Assembly (NCBI GenBank): GCA_023429995.1
Contig: JAEZCE010000015.1
Location: forward strand, 1-6,373
Direction of reading: 5' to 3'
DNA length: 6,373 nt
Source of the DNA: Bacillota bacterium
GTDB lineage: Bacteria > Bacillota > UBA4882 > UBA8346
Shown: in pieces, positions 1-5,347 of the stretch
How positions within the stretch are numbered: the stretch's first letter is position 1
Layout of the letters: each line of letters begins with the position of its first letter
The notes under the pieces: generated by a model
Told to the model about the DNA's origin: nothing
Databases searched by the model: none
Seen by the model: only the letters and a program-made list of their open reading frames with translations
Translations under genes and position numbers: made by a program

Positions 1-401
1 CCAAGATTTGGGCCCCCTTTTTGGTAAACCTGTAATATAACGAACTTCCCCTCCCTTTAGCGTAAATTGCGTCCGGCAGTCAAAGGGAGGGGAGAAGCAA
101 ACTGCTAGCTACCGGCATTTAAGTAACTGGAGGGGAGAGTTCGCGCGCCGTTAAATCCTGGTTCAGACCATTGTTTAGGCGATAATTAAAAGCCCCTGTA
201 ATGCCGCACTTGCCGGAGGATAGGAAGGATCAAGACGCGAAAAATAAAGAACCAAGATCTGAAAAACTATTGCAAAGAAGAACTTTTTTGGGGAATTTAC
301 GTTAAGTATCATTACTTGACACACTCACCAAACTCACAGATTCGCCCAAAAGCAGTAGTTATGGAGATAAACATTAAAGCCCAGCGAAAACTGGAGGGCT
401 C
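1..401. other. Non-coding region upstream of the deacetylase gene
   Basis: No ORF of useful size with a ribosome binding site was found on either strand. The first 25 bases contain GGGCCC followed by C and T runs, which could be the end of a terminator whose start lies outside the window. Positions 41-143 hold overlapping inverted repeats, listed separately. A perfect -35 hexamer TTGACA lies at 316-321, but the correctly spaced -10 position (339-344, GATTCG) is poor. TATCAT at 307-312 is a better -10 hexamer, but only a T-run lies at its -35 position. The deacetylase promoter is therefore probably here but cannot be placed with confidence. I did not recognise any known riboswitch or ncRNA consensus. 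Confidence 0.6.
41..143. repeat. Competing inverted repeats, possible structured RNA
   Basis: Bases 47-58 (TCCCCTCCCTTT) are exactly complementary to 82-93 (AAAGGGAGGGGA), a 12-bp stem with a 23-nt loop. Bases 41-54 are also complementary to 129-143, giving 14 pairs with only G137 bulged. The two pairings share 47-54 and exclude each other. If the outer stem forms, shorter inner pairings are available: 64-70 with 115-120 with one bulge, and GCAGT 76-80 with ACTGC 101-105. The purine-rich segment 81-100 then sits in the terminal loop. This could be a folded RNA or a two-state leader. It matches no family I recognise, and its expression and strand are unknown. Confidence 0.45.
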
Positions 402-1304
402 ATGAAACGGATCGGCCTTATTCGAACTTGTTTTGAAATTATTTTAATGATTGTTGTGGTCATACTGGCCATGGTAGTTCACCAGAAAAAGAATCAGGAA
501 CCTTCCCAATATTCCTGGTATCAAAATGTGGTTCATTCTGTGCCCACCAACGAAAAAGTTGTCGCCCTGACCTACGATGACGGTCCTCATCCGGTGTATA
601 CCCGTCAAATCTTGGATATTTTGGACCAATATCATGTCAAAGCAACTTTTTTTATGATTGGAAATTTGATGGACAAGTATCCGGATATTGTCAAAGAGGT
701 ATTGAAACGGGGGCATGTAATCGCCAATCACACCTACACTCATCCCGGCAATATCGAATCCAACACTTCGGCGCAGGTAATCCGGGAATTGGACCAATGC
801 GAACAGGTGATTGAAAAAATGACCGGTGGGCGCGCTAATTTTTTCAGACCCCCACGCGGCTTAATTGACAGTACGGTATTTTCCATTGCCCAGGATGAAG
901 GTTATCAAACAATCCTCTGGACAGTCAGCGCGGATCACCATGATGCCCCGACTCCGGAGCTCATGGCGGAAAGAGTGCTGAAGTTGAACCGGCCCGGGGG
1001 AATTATCCTGGCCCATGACGGGTCTTTTCCAACCCGCTGGAAAGATGTTGCCGCCACACCCCTCATTATTGAGAGACTCAAAAAACAGGGCTACCGTTTT
1101 GTGACCATACCGGAGCTGTTGAAAATCGGAGCCAAACATCCATATGCCAGGAGCAGTTTAAAACATTATGAATGGATGATGATTATCCGCTGTCTGAAAA
1201 GTAATTCAAAATCAAAATTACTTCGGAGTCCCTTCCGCATCCAACCATTTTTTTCGCAAATCAACGGGACGGTAATGGTCAATATAAGCCAGGGCCTCCG
1301 CTGA
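402..1304 (+). CDS. Membrane-anchored polysaccharide deacetylase (NodB domain, CE4)
   Basis: This is a predicted metal-dependent N- or O-deacetylase of a surface polysaccharide such as peptidoglycan, chitin-like polymer or xylan. Residues 11-27 form one hydrophobic helix after a basic N-terminus, so the enzyme is probably anchored with its domain outside the membrane. The NodB domain spans about 52-240 and carries the full motif set. These are TYDDGP 57-62 (D59 base, D60 metal ligand), HTYTH 110-114 (metal-binding H110 and H114), RPPRG 149-153, an LW-containing segment at 172-181 with D178 and D181, and LAHDG 203-207 (H205). The ATG start has GGAGG at 393-397. The domain ends near 245, followed by about 55 residues I do not recognise; the last 29 codons (including the stop) are antisense to the LOG gene, so the tail may be a read-through extension. 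The exact substrate cannot be assigned. Confidence 0.95.
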   Translation: MKRIGLIRTCFEIILMIVVVILAMVVHQKKNQEPSQYSWYQNVVHSVPTNEKVVALTYDDGPHPVYTRQILDILDQYHVKATFFMIGNLMDKYPDIVKEVLKRGHVIANHTYTHPGNIESNTSAQVIRELDQCEQVIEKMTGGRANFFRPPRGLIDSTVFSIAQDEGYQTILWTVSADHHDAPTPELMAERVLKLNRPGGIILAHDGSFPTRWKDVAATPLIIERLKKQGYRFVTIPELLKIGAKHPYARSSLKHYEWMMIIRCLKSNSKSKLLRSPFRIQPFFSQINGTVMVNISQGLR

Positions 1305-1805
1305 ATCTTTAACCACTTGGTAGAGTTGGTTTGAATCGGATCTGGCAAAACGCTGTTCCATGATTTGTTCGAACTGCATCAGGAGGTGCCCGTAAAATCC
1401 ATGGGTATTCAAAAGTACCACGGGTTTATTATGATATCCCAATTGTTTTAAGGTGATGATTTCCAGTATTTCTTCCAGGGTGCCGTATCCCCCCGGTAAT
1501 GCGATAAAGGCGTCGGATTTTGAATCCATGACGGCTTTACGTTCACGGAGGCCTTCGGTGACAATTAACTCATCGCAACTTTCATAAACAACCCCCGGCA
1601 AATTCAATGCCTTGGGGATTACGCCAATAACTTTGCCGTTGTTTTGATGGACCGATTTGGCGGTAGTCCCCATCAAACCCAGCAGTCCCCCGCCAAAGAG
1701 CATGGTGTCACCCCGTAAAGCGATCTGTTTTCCCAGTTCTTTGGCAGATTCGAAATACACCGGATCGATATGGTTGCTGGAAGATGAATAAACACAAATG
1801 ATCAT
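1218..1805 (-). CDS. LOG family protein (TIGR00730-type phosphoribohydrolase)
   Basis: This is a cytosolic Rossmann-fold protein of 195 residues, the usual length for the family. LOG enzymes hydrolyse nucleoside 5'-monophosphates to the free base plus ribose 5-phosphate. Plant and some bacterial members use cytokinin ribotides, and others act on AMP. Visible motifs are the glycine-rich GGGLLGLMG at 38-46, the conserved RERK at 87-90, and the signature PGGYGTLEE at 104-112, which carries the catalytic glutamate region. The start is well supported: AAGGAGAG (minus strand, 1813-1820) lies 7 nt before the ATG. The gene is convergent with the deacetylase and overlaps its 3' end by 87 bp, with no clear terminator between them. 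The family call is firm. The physiological substrate is not, and older annotation as lysine decarboxylase should not be used. Confidence 0.96.
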   Translation of the reverse strand: MIICVYSSSSNHIDPVYFESAKELGKQIALRGDTMLFGGGLLGLMGTTAKSVHQNNGKVIGVIPKALNLPGVVYESCDELIVTEGLRERKAVMDSKSDAFIALPGGYGTLEEILEIITLKQLGYHNKPVVLLNTHGFYGHLLMQFEQIMEQRFARSDSNQLYQVVKDSAEALAYIDHYRPVDLRKKWLDAEGTPK

Positions 1806-1898
1806 GGTATAGCTCTCCTTTCCATTTTTTTGATTTTCGAAGAAGAACAGGATGGTTTTTGTTTTTTGCCCCTTCCTTTGGAATAGGCCATGGAATAT

Positions 1899-1952
1899 TA
1901 CAAGTCTTTTTAGAGAGTTTATACCATATTGTGAAGTTATACAAGTCTTTTT
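1899..1952. repeat. Two 13-bp direct repeats, candidate operator pair
   Basis: TACAAGTCTTTTT occurs identically at 1899-1911 and 1940-1952, 41 bp apart start to start, which is about four helical turns. On the minus strand the copies flank the likely LOG -10 box at 1918-1923. One copy covers the -35 region and the other begins about where transcription would start. That placement suggests a repressor or activator that contacts two sites on one face of the DNA. The regulator is not encoded in this window and I do not recognise the motif. Confidence 0.5.
1918..1926 (-). promoter_or_regulatory. Candidate extended -10 promoter of the LOG gene
   Basis: The minus strand reads TGGTATAAA here, a TGn extended -10 followed by TATAAA (5 of 6 matches to TATAAT). 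The -35 region is weak, the best candidate being TTGTAT with a short 15-bp spacer, which is common with extended -10 promoters. The predicted start near 1911 gives a leader of about 105 nt before the LOG start codon. Confidence 0.4.
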
Positions 1953-2045
1953 CGGGGAAGAGTCGCAGTTTATCCATTGGCCGGAATGTGAGGAAGGAAA
2001 GGATTAGTAAGGGTTTGGTTTGGATCTGGCAATTCATCGATTATC

Positions 2046-2070
2046 AAAACCATCCTCATCAGGTGGTTTT
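2046..2070 (+). terminator. Terminator-like hairpin upstream of the ABC operon
   Basis: AAAACCA (2046-2052) pairs with TGGTTTT (2064-2070), and CCT (2054-2056) pairs with AGG (2061-2063), leaving a single bulged T2053 and a CATC loop. On the plus strand a T-rich tail follows from 2071. No plus-strand gene ends just upstream, so it either stops read-through from the deacetylase side or acts as a leader attenuator for the transporter. Its 5' arm is also exactly complementary to 1849-1859 (AGGATGGTTTT), which could act as an antiterminator. Confidence 0.5.
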
Positions 2071-2175
2071 TACTTTTTATTTAAAAATATAACTGAAAAT
2101 TTGCAGGAAAAATAATTTTTTTAACGTAAACTATATGTTATATGTATCAGGAAATGAAATCGCATGTATTTGTTT

Positions 2176-2202
2176 TTGACCCTTTATACTGGGGAATATT
2201 AC
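2176..2202 (+). promoter_or_regulatory. Weak candidate promoter of the ABC operon
   Basis: TTGACC at 2176-2181 matches the -35 consensus at 5 of 6 bases. The possible -10 elements are poor: TATTAC at 2197-2202 has a 15-bp spacer, and better-spaced hexamers match fewer bases. TATAAC at 2088-2093, just after the hairpin, is another possible -10 but lacks a -35 box. The operon promoter cannot be fixed from sequence alone. Confidence 0.25.
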
Positions 2203-2245
2203 ATAAATCTTCCGAATCGTCGAGAAAGAGAATAAGGTGAATGAG

Positions 2246-2971
2246 ATGATTAGAATTGAAAACGTTGAAAAGCATTTTGGCCATCTTCATGTACTGAAGA
2301 ACATCAATCTTCATGTTAAAACCGGTGAAAAATTGGTGGTCATCGGACCTAGCGGTTCAGGAAAGAGCACTTTGATACGGTGCATTAACATGTTGGAAAA
2401 ACCAAACCATGGCCGGGTGGTGGTTGACGGGGTGGAGATCACCGCTCATAAGGCGGAAGTTCAAAAAGTACGCCAATCCGTGGGTATGGTTTTTCAGCAA
2501 TTTAATCTATATCCCCATAAAACCGTTTTGGAAAACCTTACATTAGCCCCGGTTTTGATTCAAAAAAAATCACCCAAAGAGGCGGAAGAAACCGGAATGG
2601 CCTTTTTGGAACGGGTTGGTCTTGGGGGAAAAGCCAAGTCCTACCCTTCGCAACTTTCCGGTGGGCAGCAGCAGCGGGTTGCGATCGCCAGAGCTTTAAA
2701 CATGCATCCCAAAGTTATGTTATTTGATGAGCCGACTTCCGCCCTTGATCCGGAGATGATCCAAGAAGTCCTTGATGTGATGACCGGTTTGGCTCATGAC
2801 GGAATCACCATGGTCGTCGTTACCCATGAAATGGGTTTTGCGCGGGAAGTCGCCGATCGGGTTATTTTTATGGATGAAGGGGTAATTTTAGAAGACGGAA
2901 CTCCGGAGCATTTCTTTAATAACCCGGCCCAGGAACGCACCCGACAATTCTTGAGCCGTATTTTGCGGTAG
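2246..2971 (+). CDS. glnQ: Polar amino acid ABC transporter ATP-binding protein (GlnQ type)
   Basis: This is the cytosolic ATPase that powers the importer encoded by the next three genes. All ABC motifs are intact in the 241-residue form: Walker A GPSGSGKST 34-42, Q-loop QQFNLYPH near 84-91, signature LSGGQQQR 137-144, Walker B VMLFDEP 157-163, D-loop SALD 165-168 and H-loop His194. Length and sequence fit the GlnQ/HisP/ArtP subfamily for polar amino acids. I chose ATG 2246 because the protein then begins MIRIENV like its relatives, and GGTGA (2236-2240) sits 5 nt upstream as a ribosome binding site. A GTG at 2237 would add three residues but has a weaker site. A 158-bp gap separates it from the binding-protein gene, so the two parts may be expressed at different levels. 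The symbol marks the subfamily, not proven glutamine transport. Confidence 0.96.
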   Translation: MIRIENVEKHFGHLHVLKNINLHVKTGEKLVVIGPSGSGKSTLIRCINMLEKPNHGRVVVDGVEITAHKAEVQKVRQSVGMVFQQFNLYPHKTVLENLTLAPVLIQKKSPKEAEETGMAFLERVGLGGKAKSYPSQLSGGQQQRVAIARALNMHPKVMLFDEPTSALDPEMIQEVLDVMTGLAHDGITMVVVTHEMGFAREVADRVIFMDEGVILEDGTPEHFFNNPAQERTRQFLSRILR

Positions 2972-3129
2972 TAGTCCCCTCTTTCGTGTTAAAACGATAC
3001 CGGGAAGCGGTTTCTCCATAGTTATTCATCTAAATAAAGCGGGTGGCTTGTTCTAAAATCGAACGAGGTAATTTTCGAGAAATCTTGCAGAGGTTCGTTT
3101 TGATAAAATAAAATCAGGAGGTAAATCCT
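2972..3129. other. Intergenic region between ATPase and binding-protein genes
   Basis: This 158-bp gap lies inside an otherwise compact operon. AAAATCGAAC at 3055-3064 can pair with GTTCGTTTT at 3093-3101 with one bulged T, enclosing a 28-nt loop. A short ACCG/CGGT hairpin followed by TTTCTCC lies just after the ATPase stop. Neither is a strong terminator. They could lower read-through or stabilise the downstream mRNA, consistent with the usual need for excess binding protein. A strong ribosome binding site, AGGAGGT at 3116-3122, lies 7 nt before the next ATG. I found no credible internal promoter. Confidence 0.5.
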
Positions 3130-3921
3130 ATGAAAAAATTGTTGGTTTCTTTGAGTTCATTGGTATTGCTTGCAAGTTTGGTTGCCGGATCCTGTTTCGC
3201 CGCTCCAGCCGATAGCCCGGATATTAAAGCCATTAAAGAGCGGGGTGTACTTAAAGTCGGAGTGAAGGTGGATGTTCCGAAATTCGGTTACAGAGATCCG
3301 AAAACCCAGAAGATTGACGGCTTTGAGGTCGATATTGCCCGGGCTGTCGCCAAGAAGATATTGGGCAACAAAAGTAAAATCGATTTACAGGCCGTCAATG
3401 CTAAAACCCGCGGCCCATTACTGGATAATGGGGAAGTCGATTTGGTCATTGCCACCTTTACCGTTACCGATGAGCGTAAAAAAAGCTATAATTTTTCCGA
3501 TCCTTATTTCGTAGACGGCGTGGGTTTGCTGGTTAAAAAAGCTTCAAAAATGAAAAGCCTTAAAGATCTGAACGGCAAAAAAATCGGAGTCGCTCAGAGC
3601 GCTACATCCAAGGCGGCGGTCCAAGCTGAAGCCGATAAACTCGGGATTAAAGTTGAATTTTTAGAATTTGCAACCTATCCGGAAATTAAAGCCGCATTGG
3701 ATTCCGGCCGGGTGGATTGCTTCTCGGTTGATGGGTCCATTCTCAATGGGTATGTCGATAAAACCAATGTGATCCTGCCGGATCGTTTTAGCCCCCAAAA
3801 CTATGGAGTAGCCTCAAAAAAAGGCAACGACGGTTTGGCCCAATTGGTCAATGAAACGGTTAACGAAATGAAAGCCAACGGACAAATTGATAAATTAATC
3901 AAGAAATGGAAACTGAACTGA
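3130..3921 (+). CDS. Amino acid ABC transporter substrate-binding protein, PEB1-like
   Basis: This is an exported family 3 solute-binding protein that captures an amino acid and delivers it to the two permeases. Residues 1-24 are a signal peptide (MKKLL, a hydrophobic core, then GSCFA/AP). It could be cut after A24 or lipidated at C22, since AGSC is a marginal lipobox. The mature domain spans about 33-262. Compared from memory with Campylobacter PEB1a, an Asp/Glu-binding protein, it aligns at a constant offset of 27 residues. It keeps the ligand positions K46 (PEB1a K19), R94 (R67), R116 (R89), Y183 (Y156) and D201 (D174). R116 and D201 are the usual alpha-carboxylate and alpha-amino contacts, and R94 suits an acidic side chain. 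Aspartate or glutamate is therefore the best inferred ligand. AGGAGGT precedes the ATG by 7 nt. Confidence 0.95.
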   Translation: MKKLLVSLSSLVLLASLVAGSCFAAPADSPDIKAIKERGVLKVGVKVDVPKFGYRDPKTQKIDGFEVDIARAVAKKILGNKSKIDLQAVNAKTRGPLLDNGEVDLVIATFTVTDERKKSYNFSDPYFVDGVGLLVKKASKMKSLKDLNGKKIGVAQSATSKAAVQAEADKLGIKVEFLEFATYPEIKAALDSGRVDCFSVDGSILNGYVDKTNVILPDRFSPQNYGVASKKGNDGLAQLVNETVNEMKANGQIDKLIKKWKLN

Positions 3922-3922
3922 T

Positions 3923-4594
3923 ATGGTAAGTCCTTTTGCCTGGTTTAAATGGGTTGCATTATTCAAAGAATGGCATGTTTTCGCTGAAGGATTTGTAATG
4001 ACCGCGGTCGTTTCCGCATCAGCCCTCGGATTGGCATTGATTTTGGGAATTTTCTTTGGGATGCTTGGCGCATCCCATTGGAAATTTCCTTGGGTACTAA
4101 CCCGGTGCTATGTTGAATTTATTCAAAACACACCGCTGGTCATCCAAGTATTTTTTCTTTATAACGGCCTGCCTTACCTGGGGATTACCCTTCCGGTCGT
4201 TGCGGTGGGAATTATTGGGGTCGGCGTATATCATGGCGCTTACATCGCCGAAGTAATCCGTTCGGGAATTCAGGCAATACCCAAAGGACAGCGGGAAGCT
4301 GCTCTTTCCCAGGGATTTACCTATTGGGAGGCATTGCGTTATATCATTCTGCCTCAAGCGAAAAAGGTGGTTTTTCCACCTCTTACCAATCAAGCGGTTT
4401 ACTTGATTCGGAATACTTCGGTGCTGGCAATGATTGCCGGGGGGGATTTAATGTACCGGGCCGATTCCTGGGCCGGCAACAACCTTTATTACGGTCCTTC
4501 CTATGTGGTAACCGGAGTCCTTTATTTATTGCTTTGTCTCCCGTTATCTCAATTTGCGCGGTATTTGGAACGTAAGGCGGAGGTGGGGGCGTGA
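3923..4594 (+). CDS. Amino acid ABC transporter permease (HisM/GlnP-type), first subunit
   Basis: This is one of two inner-membrane subunits forming the channel of the importer. The 223-residue protein has a long hydrophobic N-terminal segment (about 23-48), further membrane segments around 68-104, and one near 192-212. The cytoplasmic EAA loop that contacts the ATPase is at 114-146 (conserved GQREAALSQGF followed by LPQA). Segments such as FIQNTPLVIQ and RNTSVL are typical of the 3-TM polar amino acid permease family. The start lies 1 nt after the binding-protein stop with no clear Shine-Dalgarno, so translation is probably coupled. It overlaps the next permease by 4 bp. Permease specificity cannot be read from sequence, so it follows the binding protein. 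Confidence 0.95.
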   Translation: MVSPFAWFKWVALFKEWHVFAEGFVMTAVVSASALGLALILGIFFGMLGASHWKFPWVLTRCYVEFIQNTPLVIQVFFLYNGLPYLGITLPVVAVGIIGVGVYHGAYIAEVIRSGIQAIPKGQREAALSQGFTYWEALRYIILPQAKKVVFPPLTNQAVYLIRNTSVLAMIAGGDLMYRADSWAGNNLYYGPSYVVTGVLYLLLCLPLSQFARYLERKAEVGA

Positions 4595-5232
4595 TCTCCG
4601 AACTTTTTAAAATTGAGAATTTTATTTTTCTGGCCCAGGGTCTCTGGGTAACGGTTTTAATCGCTTCGGTCAGTATCTTTTTTAGTTCTATTCTCGGCAT
4701 TATTTTGGGTGTCACCAGGGCTTCAAAACGGAAATTTTTTGGAAAACTGGCCGGCTTTTATATTGAGGTCATCCGGAATATTCCCAATTTGCTTTTTATT
4801 ATTGCAATCCGTTTTCTTACCCCATTAAAGCCCATCGAATCGGGAATTGTGGCGATTACGATTTTTACATCGGCGGCAATTGCCGAAATTATCCGGGGCG
4901 GATTGAATTCCATCGGGAAAGGCCAATGGGAAGCTGCAAAATCCCAGGGATTTAGCTATCCGTCTACCTTAATTCATATTATTTTACCTCAGGCTTTGCG
5001 TAATATGATTCCGCCGTTGGTATCCCAAATCATCACCGTCGTCAAAGATACTTCCTTTGTTTGGGCGGTTGGGATTGAAGACCTAACCGGAAGAGGAATG
5101 ATTATCATGGGGCAATACGGCTCAAAATATCAGGTTTTCACTATCTTTGGGCTGATCGCCGTGGTTTACTTTGCAATGAATTATACCTTATCCGTGCTGG
5201 CTAGAAAACAGCAGCAGCGGATGGCTCATTAA
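4591..5232 (+). CDS. Amino acid ABC transporter permease (HisM/GlnP-type), second subunit
   Basis: This second membrane subunit pairs with the upstream permease to form a heterodimeric channel. The 213-residue protein has membrane segments near 15-41, 65-101 and 183-203. Its EAA loop is at 103-135 (GKGQWEAAKSQGF followed by LPQA). The RNIPNLLF segment at 62-69 differs from the more usual RNTPLLVQ seen in the first permease, as is common for the second subunit of such pairs. The GTG start overlaps the preceding TGA stop as GTGA. A strong GGAGGTG at 4579-4585 lies 5 nt upstream, supporting this start. It is the last gene of the operon and ends 115 bp before the convergent kinase gene. Confidence 0.95.
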   Translation: MISELFKIENFIFLAQGLWVTVLIASVSIFFSSILGIILGVTRASKRKFFGKLAGFYIEVIRNIPNLLFIIAIRFLTPLKPIESGIVAITIFTSAAIAEIIRGGLNSIGKGQWEAAKSQGFSYPSTLIHIILPQALRNMIPPLVSQIITVVKDTSFVWAVGIEDLTGRGMIIMGQYGSKYQVFTIFGLIAVVYFAMNYTLSVLARKQQQRMAH

Positions 5233-5273
5233 AATATCAATCGGATTTTTCAATGCTATTGGGCTATTCGTTA

Positions 5274-5341
5274 TTGGCTATCAGCTAAACAATTGGCAAT
5301 GTATAAGGTTTTTCAGCCAATAACCAATTGCCGATAGCCAA
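5274..5341. terminator. Imperfect palindrome between convergent genes, possible bidirectional terminator
   Basis: TTGGCTATC (5274-5282) pairs with GATAGCCAA (5333-5341), and CAATTGG (5290-5296) pairs with CCAATTG (5324-5330). An asymmetric internal loop of 7 versus 2 nt separates the two stems, and the apical loop is 27 nt. TTGGCTA-like words recur nearby on both strands, so this also looks like a small repeat-derived palindrome. It lies where both the transporter operon and the kinase gene would need to terminate. It lacks a clean U-tract, so the terminator role is inferred from position. Confidence 0.45.
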
Positions 5342-5347
5342 CCCCAT

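Larger units (their letters stand above)
1806..2245. other. Divergent regulatory region between LOG gene and ABC operon
   Basis: This AT-rich stretch of about 440 bp separates the LOG gene (-) from the ABC operon (+). Reading frames that cross it have no ribosome binding site and no recognisable protein, so I treat it as non-coding. It holds two 13-bp direct repeats, a likely minus-strand extended -10 box, a terminator-like hairpin, and a tandem 7-mer (TATATGT twice, 2132-2145). An 11-bp direct repeat GGAATATTACA occurs at 1892-1902 and 2193-2203. I saw no T-box, S-box or lysine-riboswitch consensus and no convincing ArgR box. Confidence 0.7.

Noticed and set aside
361..405. A 14-codon reading frame (MEINIKAQRKLEGS) ending in an ATGA overlap with the deacetylase start
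   Set aside because: It has no ribosome binding site and no attenuation-like codon run. The overlap is easily explained by chance at this length.
1708..2037. A minus-strand frame of 109 codons overlapping the LOG start
   Set aside because: It runs out of frame through the conserved LOG N-terminus, where LOG has a strong ribosome binding site and family motifs.
1849..2056. A possible miniature transposable element bounded by the 11-bp inverted repeats at 1849-1859 and 2046-2056
   Set aside because: No target-site duplication flanks the ends, and the right repeat is already part of a terminator-like hairpin.
1859..2092. A 77-codon plus-strand frame in the divergent region
   Set aside because: It lacks a ribosome binding site and recognisable domains, and it overlaps the repeats, the LOG promoter and the hairpin, so it is better read as non-coding.
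3088..3116. TTGCAG with TAAAAT at 18-bp spacing as a promoter for the binding-protein gene
   Set aside because: Transcription would start within or after the ribosome binding site, leaving no usable leader.
4383..4715. Minus-strand frame of 110 codons across the permease junction
   Set aside because: It is the shadow of two well-conserved permease genes, and the translation has low-complexity proline runs and no domain.
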